This document shows positions 1 through 9,204 of a stretch of DNA of 32,322 bases, piece after piece. How positions within the stretch are numbered: position 1 is the first letter of the stretch; the number at the start of each line of letters is the position of its first letter. This DNA comes from Ceraceosorus guamensis (lineage: Eukaryota > Basidiomycota > Exobasidiomycetes > Ceraceosorales > Ceraceosoraceae). Below the pieces are notes generated by a model, which worked only from the letters and a program-made list of their open reading frames with translations, did no database searches and was not told the origin of the DNA. The stretch lies in assembly GCF_003144195.1 (NCBI RefSeq), contig NW_020290137.1:1-32322 (forward strand). Reading direction: 5' to 3'. The position numbers were made by a program, and so were the translations under genes.

Positions 1-34
<34 letters not shown>
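1..34. repeat. (TC)17 microsatellite
   Basis: A perfect dinucleotide run at the left edge of the window, just beyond the 3' end of IST1. It may continue outside the window. Confidence 0.95.
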
Positions 35-38
<4 letters not shown>

Positions 39-88
39 CCCACCGCGCGCGCCCGCATCTTTTGAGGACCAGTGGGGGCCCCCCTGTT

Positions 89-536
89 TTACGTTCGCCT
101 CTTTAGAGCCGCAAACCTCTTTTCCAGCTCGTCGACGGGGTCCACAGCTTTGCCTTTGCTCTCCTGAGCGGCGATTCCCGACACGGCACCAGGAGCAGCA
201 GGAGCAGCAGCATTGCCATTGCCTTGTTGCTCTTGTCGAGACGTCGTGGTCGTCGTACCGTGCAGATCAGGCTTGTCCACCAAGCCTCCAGGAGGCTGCG
301 CACCGCTCGTCATCGCGCCGCTCGTACCCAGCGACGTGGCCACAGCCGCATCGGATTTGGTGTTGCTGCCGGATCTGGTTGTGGAGAGCTGCGCTTCGAG
401 GGGAGGTGGGGGAGAGGGAACGTCGATGGATGGTTGGACTTGCGCATGGGCGGAGGTGAAGGGGATGGAGTAGGCTTTGCAGACTTGATTACGAGAGAGA
501 GGGAGGGAGGGGGGGAGAAGGAAATTTATTGTTTGT

Positions 537-569
<33 letters not shown>

Positions 570-1555
570 AATCCCCGTCGATTCTGCTTGAGCTGATGTC
601 GCGATCGAGTACGTGGAGCGATAAAGTGCAGAACTCACCTTCTGCGATGTAGCTGTGAGCGTTGTGTGTGTGTGTGCGCGCGAGCGCGATGCGAGGCGAT
701 GATGAGCATACATACACGTACGAGTGGCCCAGGTCCCACGAGCTTTTGCCTAGCCCCCCCCCTTCGGCCGACTCACGCATCGACATACGCCTCATCGGGC
801 GTCTGAACCCTCAACCTATCGGTGATGCGCCTAGGCACGCACTCTTCCTGATCTTCCGTTGCTCGAATGGCGAATTCTCGAGTGTAGCGAGCCATGAGCA
901 TCTCCCTTAGCACGTGCAGCTCTTTGAGCTCGGTGCGCGGTGCGGCGTGTATGAGCGCACAAAGAGGCTCTAACAGTCCCGCATCCGGCTCTCGACTGGT
1001 GCGTGAGAGGGGCGGGTCAAGGTGAATGGTGAGCAGGCGGGTGACGTGAAGCTGGAGGGCTTGGCTTGGGAAAAGCGAGCGCAGCGCAGCGCAGCGAGCG
1101 CTTAGCTTAGCTTAGCTTAGCTTACCCGGGCAAGTCCAAGAGGGCCAGACGAGCGATGAGCATCTCGCAGTACAGTTCCAGCACTTCCAGCAATTCCACA
1201 TGAATCTGAATGGGCGTGCGTTGGTTGCGCAGCGCTTCAGCGTCAGTCCAGGAAGCGATGAATGAATGAATGAATGAATGAATGCCTGCCTGCCTGCCTG
1301 CCTGCCTGCCTGCCCCCCCCTCCATCAGCTCCCACCACCACCAACGCACCCCCCACCACCACCACTCACATCCTCTGCGATCACACCTTCCGTCTTGATC
1401 CTCGCCGTCTCCACTTTCCCCCTTTCAACCAAACTGGCCACGTCCCTCCTATCCTTTTTGCTCATCGACGTCTTCTTCTCTTGAAGCATCTTCAGCCTCT
1501 GCACCACCAATTTCAGCTGCACTTTTGTGCGCGTAGAGGAAAAGGGAGGTGACAT
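89..1555 (-). CDS. IST1: IST1-family ESCRT-III regulator
   Basis: Five exons on the minus strand: 1555-1370, 1205-1126, 995-777, 652-639 and 483-89, giving 297 residues; all junctions are GT/AG and phases close exactly. The N-terminal Ist1 domain (about residues 5-185) is clear: KVQLKLVVQRLKMLQEKK, then KVETARIKTE, then HVELLEVLELYCEMLIARL, then APRTELKELHVLREML. The last residues, DELEKRFAALKRRT, match the MIT-interacting motif at the C-terminus of human IST1. Between them is a low-complexity Pro/Ser/Thr/Ala linker. Members of this family bind CHMP1/Did2 and Vps4 and tune ESCRT-III turnover at endosomes. The start is the first Met of the conserved exon and is followed almost directly by the domain. 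The fourth exon is only 14 nt. The introns are full of simple repeats, including a C30 run. Identity is very likely; exact splice sites are inferred. Confidence 0.9.
539..568 (+). repeat. G30 homopolymer in IST1 intron 4
   Basis: Thirty consecutive G on the plus strand, so C30 in the sense of IST1, inside the intron 484-638. Such a run is prone to slippage and sequencing error; the exact length should not be trusted. A long G run can form G-quadruplexes on the template strand. Confidence 0.85.
639..652 (-). other. IST1: 14-nt micro-exon of IST1
   Basis: The exon CTACATCGCAGAAG lies between an acceptor (CACAG, ending at 653) and a donor (GTGAGT, starting at 638). It contributes one base to an Ala codon, then Tyr-Ile-Ala-Glu, then the first base of a Val codon. 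With it, the protein reads VDAYIAEVCKAYSIPF, which lines up with YLIEIAKNYNVPY in human IST1. Without it, the flanking exons do not join in frame (phase 2 against a downstream exon that needs phase 1). Confidence 0.75.
1101..1124. repeat. (CTTAG)n repeat abutting an IST1 splice donor
   Basis: Almost five units of CTTAG. In the sense of IST1 it reads GTAAGCTAAGC..., so the splice donor of intron 2 (starting at 1125) is the first unit of the repeat. Confidence 0.9.
1258..1320. repeat. Compound (AATG)n-(CCTG)n-C8 microsatellite in IST1 intron 1
   Basis: About seven AATG units (1258-1284) pass directly into seven CCTG units (1285-1313) and a C run. All lie within the 164-nt intron 1206-1369. Confidence 0.9.
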
Positions 1556-1664
1556 GGTGTATGCGATGTGCTGTGCTGTGCTGTGCTGGGTGGTCGTGCG
1601 TTAGCATAGCATAGCAGCACCTCTCGGCGATTTGCAAGTCGTGAATCACCAATGCAGGGAGCTG

Positions 1665-1704
<40 letters not shown>

Positions 1705-2530
1705 GTGATCGTGAGCCTGAGGCTGAACTTGAACTTGAGCGCCTGCTTTGTTGATTGCGTGTGTGCCTGACTGGCCGACGTGCGTGGGCGCGTGGGCGCG
1801 TGGGCGCGTGGGGTGGAGGGGCGAGGGCGCGCATCCCTTGCACGCCATCCGCCATCTCGAACAATCCGGAATGTGAATCTCATCATCCGTCGTGAATCTC
1901 GAGGTGGCGCCCCGCTGGCTCCACCATTCACGTGATTCCTCCTCCTCCCTTCCCGTAGACGCGCCGTCTGAAGTCACCACGGCTTACACTTTGACTTGCC
2001 CACCCGTACCTCTCGCACAGCTGAGCGTCTCGCCCAATTGCGTTTCTGACAAGCAACGATCACAATCCACACTCACACTTGTGACGCGCGTCGACACCTT
2101 CGCAGCTGCATTCCCGCAAGTCACACTTCCCCTTTCCATCACAACACGCGCCTCCATTTTGTAGCGTGCAGCGCCAACTGTTGACTCAGACTCCGAGACT
2201 GGCAACACCGAATCGCGGCGGGTCGATCAAGGGTTCCGGCGTACCGCGAATAGCTGGTCTGGCCAGTTGTGAGACAGGCTTTCCAAAGTTGCAATGCCCA
2301 GACATTACACCGATCATGTCGATGACGAGGCGGGCGAGGATGAGGGACTGGTGTGAGTGTATGGCGTACGCTTTGTGAATGTGCAACGGGCAGAGGGTCG
2401 GGTCAGCGGCAAGAGAAGACGGCGACGGGATCATGACGGCCATCGAAGTTTGTTGCGCTGGCGCTTGCGCTCATATCGCCTTGTCCCGCCCGCCCGCCTC
2501 CTCTCCTGCTCTCGCGCCAGGCTGCATCGC
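1556..2530. other. Divergent intergenic region, IST1 / acid phosphatase
   Basis: This 975-nt region should hold both promoters. It contains a (TGTGC)n run near 1567-1588, a (GAGCCT)n hexanucleotide run at 1665-1704 with degenerate continuation, and three GTGGGCGC units near 1785-1812. Open frames across it are low-complexity translations of these repeats. No convincing TATA box, tRNA or further exon was found. Confidence 0.6.
1665..1704. repeat. (GAGCCT)n hexanucleotide repeat
   Basis: Between six and seven near-perfect units, grading into GAGCGT, GATCGT and GAGCCT variants on the right. Confidence 0.9.
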
Positions 2531-4720
2531 ATGGGGACGGATCCACAAGGACGTTCAGTGGTGCACACCATCCCATCCGGAGAGCAAGGCGCAGAGCCGT
2601 ACGCTGATACGCCTACACGCTTCGCGCGACCACATGGAGGTCGAGCGACGGATGCTCTGCTGGACGAGTTGAATGCAGAGGAAGAGAGTATCGCCTTGCC
2701 AAGGAGGGATGCGCCCGAGCTGGACAAGACTGGTCGACCAGCTTGGCTCATCGACACGCTCTCCGCAGCACGTCACAACTCCCGCTTCCGATTAGCCATG
2801 GCCCTCGTCGTTGGAGGCTTGCTCGTCTTCACCTTTAGCTTCGCCTTTTCACCCGTCGGCGATGCTGCTGGCAAAGTGTACGGTTGGGGTGCGGATATGT
2901 GGAGGGGCAAGCACAGACCCTGGGATTGGAATCCTGATCACAACGATTTTCCAGGCGTCACCAAGCCTGGCCTTCCTGCCAATCTGGCCGATGATCACCC
3001 TGACGGAACACCGACAAGAGGTGCGCTGCCTATCCAGACTTCCATCCCAGGCAGCGACAAGTCTTTTCAAGCTTTGTGAGTGGGCTTGTATGCGCTTGGT
3101 GCACGCCAAAAGACCATCTCCGCAACGCTCTGGCGCCCGGCTAACGTGGTGCGACACCTGGCATCCTTGCTCTTTTGCGCAGCGAGCACATGGGTCCTCT
3201 CTCACCCTACTTTGCCAGTCCAGGGTTTGGTGTGGACAACATCAAGCACAGAACGCTGTCCGATGGCTGCAAGGTCGAAGCTGTGCACATGCTGCATCGA
3301 GTGAGTCGCTGCTGCGCACTCGTCCGTCGACACTCTCACACTTGGACTGACTCGTCCGCGCAATTGCACCCGCCACCTTCAGCATGGCTCTCGCTACCCC
3401 ACGTCCGGCTCCCCTACCGAGCTCATTCCTCGCTTGCTCGCGACCTCGGGCATCTCATTCAGCGGGCCTCTTTCCTTCCTCAACACGTACAAATACAAGT
3501 TGGGCGCCGAGCTGCTGGTTCCGCTTGGACGAGCGCAGCTCTACGAGTCGGGCGTCAAGGCAGCCATAGAGTACGGCTCGTTGCTCTCATCTGACGCCAG
3601 CTCCGGCAAGCAGTTGGCTCGCGCTGGCAGTCAACATCGGATCGTAGAAAGCGGCGTCAACTGGTTAGCTGGGGCTTGGGGTGCTCGTTGGAGGGACAAG
3701 GCAAATTTGGAGATCCAAATCGAAGCGCCTCGATTCAATACGACGCTCGCTCCAAATTTTGCTTGCGACAATGCCAGCAGAAAGGTGAGCGAGGGGCTCT
3801 GGCTTCTTGTGCGAGTTCCCAAGCTGAAGATCTGCTTGCGACCAGCCTGCTGTCGCGGAACCTGGCGCTGCGGCCGCCGTAGCGTGGGAGGACGAGTATT
3901 TGGGAGATGCTCTTCGCAGGCTCTCCTCATACGTCAAAGGGGGTGCTCTGGTGAGTATGGTCGCGTCCTATTACGCTGTCCATTCAGCGCCTTCTCATCA
4001 GCTCTCTTGCATCTTTACCTTTTTTTTTTTGCGCCACGCTCTTGCCAGACGACGCGCCTGCTCTTCGCATTTCAGCAAGCCTGTTCGTACGACACTGTCG
4101 CTTTTGGTTACTCGCGTTTCTGCGCGCTCTTTACCACGCAAGAGTGGCTAGACTACGAGTATGCCTGGGATCTGGTCTTTTACGGGTCTTACGGACCTGG
4201 TTCGCCAGTCGGTAGAGCGCAAGGTGTGGGTTGGGTGAACGAGTTCGTGTCTCGACTAGAAGGCAGGCCTTGGGATGCCTCTACGCAAACGAGCGAGAAT
4301 AGCACGCTCAACACCGACCCTACGCTCTTTCCGCTCGACAAGAAGTTTTACGTCGATTTCACCCACGATTCCGTCATCGCCAATGTGCTCGCTGCGCTAG
4401 AGCTGCCAGACTTTGCGCAGGACTTGCCAAAGGACAAGAGGGAGCCGGGTCGAAAGTACAAGTCTTCGACGCTCGTACCTTTCGCGGCTAGGCTCGTCTT
4501 TGAGGATGTCTCTTGCAAAGGGATCAAGACGACTGGCAACGGAGGCGGCAGCAGCAGATGGATCAGGATGCTGCTCAATGACGCCGTCGTGCCGCTTGGA
4601 CAACTGCAGGAGTGCGAGAAGAGAGAGGATGGACTTTGCTCCTTTGATGCGTTTCTCAGCAGCCAGAGGGACCGCAATGTGCGCGCTGGCTGGGGCAATT
4701 GCACGCGCGGCGATCTCTAA
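2531..4720 (+). CDS. Membrane-anchored histidine acid phosphatase (phytase-like)
   Basis: Five exons: 2531-3075, 3183-3300, 3383-3784, 3846-3950 and 4049-4720, giving 613 residues; phases close at every junction. Residues 1-85 look cytosolic and disordered, about 86-106 (FRLAMALVVGGLLVFTFSFA) are one membrane segment, and the rest would be luminal or extracellular, so a type II protein. The catalytic RHGxRxP motif is present as R221-H222-G223-S-R225-Y-P227, with intron 2 falling exactly between R221 and H222. The second catalytic motif HD is H496-D497 (in FTHDSVIAN). The family hydrolyses phosphomonoesters, often phytate or other inositol phosphates, through a phosphohistidine. The start at 2531 gives the membrane anchor; an in-frame Met at 2357 would add an Arg-rich stretch and is less likely. 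Substrate is not shown by the sequence. Confidence 0.88.
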
Positions 4721-4977
4721 GGATGGGAGGGGGGAGATTCGTTGATCGTTCGGATCCCCCCCCGCTCTTGACATGGATCTTGTGCACTTTTCCACGTACC
4801 GCTCAATTCGCATCGACACGACGGACCCTTGTGAATAGTCATTTGCGATCACGCAGTGAATGAGTTCACGCTGCATGAATTGGTTCGCTTTTGCTGTGTT
4901 GTACATGTTTAGAGCATGGGAAGATGGGCGCAGGGCAAAGGGCGCGGGCTGGTTCCCGCGATGAGAGAGCGACCGGC

Positions 4978-5326
4978 TTACTTGCTCAAGAACAAGTCAG
5001 CTTCGCGCGGTGCGGGGGGAGGTTGAAAGAGTTTGGCAAAACCTTTTTGGGAATCAGCAGCAGCAGCATCGGCAGCATCATCATCATCAGCAGCAGCAGA
5101 AGGAGGCCAGAGCCAATTTTTGCGATCGTAGATTGCTCTGCTCTGATCTCCTTCGATGATGTGAAACGTGTAGATGAATCTGCTCTTTTCGCTCGTGTTG
5201 CGCGTGGATTTGTGAAGGACGCTGCCGTGGATCAGCACCACATCTCCCGGTTCGCACTCTACCAGCTTCGCTTCATCATCCGACCACATCGCCTCTTCCG
5301 CCACTGCCGCCACTGCCGCCGCCTTT

Positions 5327-5364
<38 letters not shown>

Positions 5365-6928
5365 TTTGAAGGCTAGAAATTCCGTGCCCGATGCCGATGC
5401 CGATGCTGACCCATCCAATGCTGCTGCTGCTGCTGCTGCATCTCTGCGAACGAATCGTCTGTTCACACCTCTCTGCACTCCGAATCGCGCCTCCTGACCA
5501 TCCAAAGGCGGTCTTCGATCCTTGCCCACCGCCCGCGCGCCCGCTGCCGCTGCCGCTGCCGCTTCTTGATCGACGGGCCAACGATGAGAGCCGGGTAGGA
5601 AGCTGAGCGCACCGTTGGACGCTTTGCAAGGTTCCAGAGCGAACCACAGACCCATGGCAGTGGGAGGAGAGGTGTAGAGGAAGGTGCTATCGTTGTGCGG
5701 CGGCACTGCCCCGCCAATGGAAGGCTGCTTGCAAATCTGTTGCATGTTCAGAGCGTGCGAAATCAAACCGTAGGCTTGCAACATTGTCAGCTGTGAGCTG
5801 TGAGCTGGAGCTTTGCTGCCGTGCTCGTGTGCTCGTGTGCTCGTATGCTCGTGTGCTCGTGTGCTTGAAAGAGATGAGATGTGGGTAGAGCGCAGCGCAG
5901 CGCGAAATTCTCCTGCCCGACGAGCACAGAGATGCTTTGTGCTGCCCCGCCCAATCGCCAACTGCTGTTCCCATCATCATCATCACCACCACCACCACCA
6001 CCACCACCACCACCACCATCATCACCACCACCACCACCACCACCACTACTCACAATCATGGATTGCAAGACGCGCGGATCGATGTGTGCCCCCACGCTCC
6101 TGACCAAATTCTGCACGCGCTCAGAGAATGAAAAAGCATGAAAGGTGGGGTCTAGCGTGTGGAGAGCTGTGGGCGTGGGCGTGGGCGTGGGCACATGCAG
6201 CAGAGGGCAGGGTGAGGGTGAGACAGGATGATACAAAGTGGAAATTCGAATCGCGCATGAGCGCATTGTTTGAGCTCAATTAACGCCTCGATCGCGATTG
6301 GCGAGACGGCCAGCGCATGTGCTTCGCCGTGGGGGGGACCGATCGCACGTGGCATGGCATGTTTCGAGACTCACGACTACTCACCATGACCAGCCTTGTT
6401 GACGCTCCGCTCAGGTGGCCTGTTCAGCTTGCCATCCTCTCCCACCGCGTCCTCTTCCAAAAACCATCTGACCTTATCGTTGCTGTTCAAAAAGTAATCA
6501 TCCCCCGTGTGTTTCGCTTCCTCCTCCTCCGCAGCAGCAGCAGCAGACGATCCATCGCCGCCGACGCCGCCGCCGCCGCCGCCAGTGGAGAATTTGGTCA
6601 TGGGATGTCCAGCGGGATCGAAAGCGTTGATGATGTGCTTTGCGCGAAGGAGAATGTCGGGAGCTTGGGAAGCGAAAAAGGAGGGAATGCGAAGGTAGCC
6701 ATCGCGTTGATATTGCAGCAGCTGTTCGGGCGAGAGGCAACCTGCACCGAGGCTCTGATCCGTGCTGGCTGTTGCAGACATGCTGGCCGATCGCGTGGGC
6801 GAAGCAGGTGGACCCGATGACTCCCCGTTCTTGGAGGAATGTTGTAAAGAGTCAAGGAATGCGGGGGAAAGATTGGCAGCAGATGGGGCAGCAGCTACTG
6901 CGACACCTCCCAACGTACGCCGCCACAT
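4978..6928 (-). CDS. PHYHD1-type phytanoyl-CoA dioxygenase family protein
   Basis: Three exons: 6928-6385, 6166-6054 and 5736-4978, giving 471 residues. It is colinear with human PHYHD1: a start block (LSPEQLLQYQRDGYLRIPSFF), DDYFLNSNDKVRWF, PPERSVNKAGHALHTLDP, then the double-stranded beta-helix core. The Fe(II) ligands appear as H233-x-D235 (PPHNDSTFLYT) and H394 (LIHGSVLHKS); R405 is the likely 2-oxoglutarate-binding Arg. So it should be an Fe(II)/2-oxoglutarate oxygenase, though substrates of this subfamily are poorly defined. Oddities are poly-Ala tracts and a 12-Asp run in a large insertion between the two ligand motifs. The chosen Met begins MWRRTLGGVAVAAA, which could be a mitochondrial presequence; an in-frame Met at 6973 is an alternative. 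No SKL-type peroxisomal signal is seen (the end is LSK). Confidence 0.9.
5329..5364. repeat. (GTC)12 trinucleotide run coding poly-Asp
   Basis: A perfect trinucleotide run inside the dioxygenase coding exon, read as twelve GAC (Asp) codons on the minus strand. It lies in the insertion between the two metal-ligand motifs, so length variation would leave the core fold intact. Confidence 0.9.
5822..5865. repeat. (TGCTCG)/(TGTGCTCG)n repeat in dioxygenase intron 2
   Basis: A degenerate run of GCTCGTGT-type units within the 317-nt intron 5737-6053. Confidence 0.8.
5972..6046. repeat. (CAC/CAT)n trinucleotide run next to a splice donor
   Basis: About 25 CAC/CAT triplets. In the sense of the dioxygenase gene they read GTGGTGGTG... 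and start a few bases after the donor GTGAGT at 6053, so nearly the whole 5' part of intron 2 is one microsatellite. Confidence 0.9.
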
Positions 6929-7379
6929 CGCTCTATCGCAACAATTAAGCGGCAGCAACCCTAACCCTTGCACGTGATGCGGGGCAAGGCGCCGCGGATA
7001 AACCGGGCAAAGGTCCGTGCGTGCGTGCGTGCGTGCGTGCTTGATTGAGTCAAGTGGGCCGGTGTGTCGGCAACGCGGCTAACCGACAGTAAAGAAGAAG
7101 GTGAACCTGATCCTCGCGAGACATGCCTTTCTCTATCCCGACACACGCTATACGCGCGTGTATATGACATGTGGCAATGCAGCCACCCGTCTGCGCGCGT
7201 ATATATACCGACACTCGCACTCACGACTGTTTCAGCCCATGGCTACAAGGGCGCATCGCCATACATATCAACAATCACGAGTCTCGCTCCACATTCATTC
7301 AGCAAGTCCGCTCTGCACGCCTATCCATACTGTGACTCGAAATCTCGAAACGCATCCCATACCGCACAGTCAAGTCAGC
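6929..7379. promoter_or_regulatory. Divergent promoter of dioxygenase and 3-hydroxyacyl-CoA dehydrogenase
   Basis: Head-to-head genes share these 451 nt. It holds a telomere-box-like word AACCCTAACCC (6957-6967), a CACGTG E-box directly beside it (about 6971-6976), a (GTGC)6 run (7017-7040) and a TATATATA box (7200-7207). The TATA box would place transcription start near 7230, about 150 nt before the dehydrogenase ATG. Joint control of the two lipid-oxidation genes is inference. Confidence 0.55.
7200..7207 (+). promoter_or_regulatory. TATA box, 3-hydroxyacyl-CoA dehydrogenase
   Basis: TATATATA on the plus strand, 180 nt before the ATG at 7380. An in-frame ATG at 7239 is too close to the expected start of transcription, which supports 7380 as the translation start. 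Confidence 0.5.
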
Positions 7380-7680
7380 ATGTCGGTCTCGCACGGCTTC
7401 AAATCCGTAGGCGTTGTGGGGATGGGACAGATGGGCATGGGCATATCCTACGTAGCGGCCATCAAGGCCAAGATCCCTCACGTGGTCATGGTGGATGCTT
7501 CGGCCTCGCAAGCTCAAAAAGGAGTGGCCTTCTTTGAGAGTCTGCTGAAAAAGGATGTGGGCAAAGGCAAGTTGGAGCAGAATGCTGCTGATCTGGCCAG
7601 ATCGAGATTGACAGTGGTTCAGAGCATCGAAGAGCTGGGAAAGTTGGACGATGCTAAAAGACCCGGTCTGATCGTCGAGG

Positions 7681-7716
<36 letters not shown>

Positions 7717-8503
7717 GCTTGGTGTACAGCTTTCTCCGCTTTTCCAGCCGCTGTGCTCGTGTGCTGACTGACTGCGCGCCCATCATTACCTTTACAGGCA
7801 GCCACAGAGTCTCTTCCAATCAAGCTCAAGATATTCAATTCGCTTGCCACGCACCTTCCGCTCGATACTGTATTGGCTACCAACACGAGCAGCATCAGCG
7901 TATCCAAGATCGCTGCGGCTGCTGTGCCCCAAGGTGCGGAAAAGGGTAGCACAGAAGCTTGGAAGGGTCCATCCAGGGTGAGTGGATGCAGCACAGCACC
8001 TCGGAAGCGTCCCTTCGTCACTCGATTCCTCATTGTTGCGACCCCTGCAGGCTCTTGGGCTGCACTTTTTCAATCCTGTCCCAGTCATGTCCCTCGTCGA
8101 GCTGATCCCAGCCTTGCAGACCGATCCGGACGTGACGGCCCGCGCACGATCTTTTGCCGAAGCGTGCGGCAAAGTGGTGACGACGAGCGCGGATGTGCCC
8201 GGCTTCGTATCCAACAGGCTGCTCATGCCATTCATCAACGAAGCCATCATCGCTTTGGAGTCGGGCGTAGCATCAAAGGAGGACATTGACACCACGCTGA
8301 AGTTGGGCATGAACCATCCCATGGGTCCCTTGACATTGGCGGACTTTATCGGACTGGACACCTGCTTGGGCATCATGGAGACGCTGTACAGAGAGACGGC
8401 GGACTCCAAATACAGACCTGCTGTGCTTCTCGGACGCATGGTGGATGCCGGCTGGATGGGCAAGAAGAGTGGAAAGGGTTTCTACGAGTACGCGGCGCGA
8501 TAA
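7380..8503 (+). CDS. 3-hydroxyacyl-CoA dehydrogenase
   Basis: Three exons: 7380-7679, 7798-7977 and 8051-8503, all joined in phase 0, giving 310 residues. The NAD-binding Rossmann motif is G14-M-G16-Q-M-G19. The family signature ALGLHFFNPVPVMSLVELI supplies the catalytic pair H165 and E177, spaced as in human HADH; the NTSS block is at 129-132. The C-terminal helical domain includes DVPGFVSNRLLMPFINEA and GLDTCLGIMETLY. It should oxidise L-3-hydroxyacyl-CoA (short chain, or 3-hydroxybutyryl-CoA) with NAD+ in beta-oxidation. The N-terminus has no clear presequence and the C-terminus (AAR) is not a canonical peroxisomal signal. An in-frame Met at 7239 would add a basic, Ser/His-rich stretch that could act as a presequence; the TATA position argues against it. 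Intron 1 starts within a (GTGC)n run. Confidence 0.92.
7680..7716 (+). repeat. (GTGC)n tetranucleotide run containing a splice donor
   Basis: About nine units of GTGC. The first GTGCGT is the donor of intron 1 of the dehydrogenase gene, so every following unit is an equally good copy of that donor. Confidence 0.9.
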
Positions 8504-9204
8504 CGCACGAACTCGTTCGCACGGAATTTGCGTTTCCCCCGCAGATGTTGATCATTACACACACACCGAATCCAAGTCTGCGCTGTCTGCCAAGTCGGAC
8601 GACGAAGCGGTTTGGGTTGCGAATGTCAATGTCAGCAGGCAGCGGCTGCTATCGCTCTGCTCTCGCGAACCTTCCTCGGCGGGCATGACAGCTGAAGTGT
8701 AAGTCACGCGAGGTGGTGGTGGTAATGGTCTTGGATTGCTCAGCTCAGTTTAGGTGTCTGCTAGGGTACATATGCGTGACCGACGCGTTGGTCACGTGCT
8801 CTACATGAAGCCGGAACGCAAGCTCAGCACGGCTTTCGTGTGCGCCATGCTGGTGCTTCCACGAGCATGTGAAGCTGATCAACCACGATTGTCGCGTGTG
8901 TCGGTCGACCTGACGGCCGACCGATTTGGCGTGGTTCGGAGTCACGAGTGTGGTGGCCTGCTGCCTGCCTGCCTCCACACGCCCGACTTTCCTGCGACTC
9001 GGCTGGTACATGCGGGGTTGCTCGGCTCCCGCGGCATGCCTCTTGGTGGAACGCTATATGGCACACGACACGACGCGCGGGTCGATCGGCTCGTTGGGAG
9101 ACCTTGGCGAAAACAATGTCAAATGATTTGCGACTCTCGACCACCTTCTTGCAATTGTTCAACAAGTTTGGCCACTGGAAAAAGGTCCAATCTTTCAGGA
9201 CATC
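8504..9204. other. Intergenic region, dehydrogenase / metallo-beta-lactamase-like gene
   Basis: These 701 nt hold the 3' flank of one gene and the promoter of the next. A CACGTG site lies near 8792-8797 and a weak TATA-like CTATATGG at 9054-9061. An ATG at 9117 opens a 30-codon frame (to 9206-9208) that overlaps the next gene's chosen start; it could be an upstream ORF or the true first exon. A 220-codon plus-strand frame here has no family resemblance. Confidence 0.5.

Noticed and set aside
1449-1980. Minus-strand frames of 155-160 codons upstream of IST1
   Set aside because: Composed of hexanucleotide- and GTGGGCGC-repeat translations (Gln-Ala, Arg-Leu, Pro-Thr runs) and running into the IST1 first exon in a different frame.
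2357-2530. Upstream in-frame start for the acid phosphatase (ATG at 2357)
   Set aside because: It would add an Arg-rich, leader-like stretch with no conservation; the ATG at 2531 directly precedes a plausible cytosolic tail and membrane anchor.
7935-8050. Alternative donor in exon 2 of the dehydrogenase (CAAG/GTGCGG at about 7935)
   Set aside because: It would remove an insertion seen relative to human HADH, but leaves phase 1 against a downstream exon needing phase 0, so it breaks the conserved HFFNP block.
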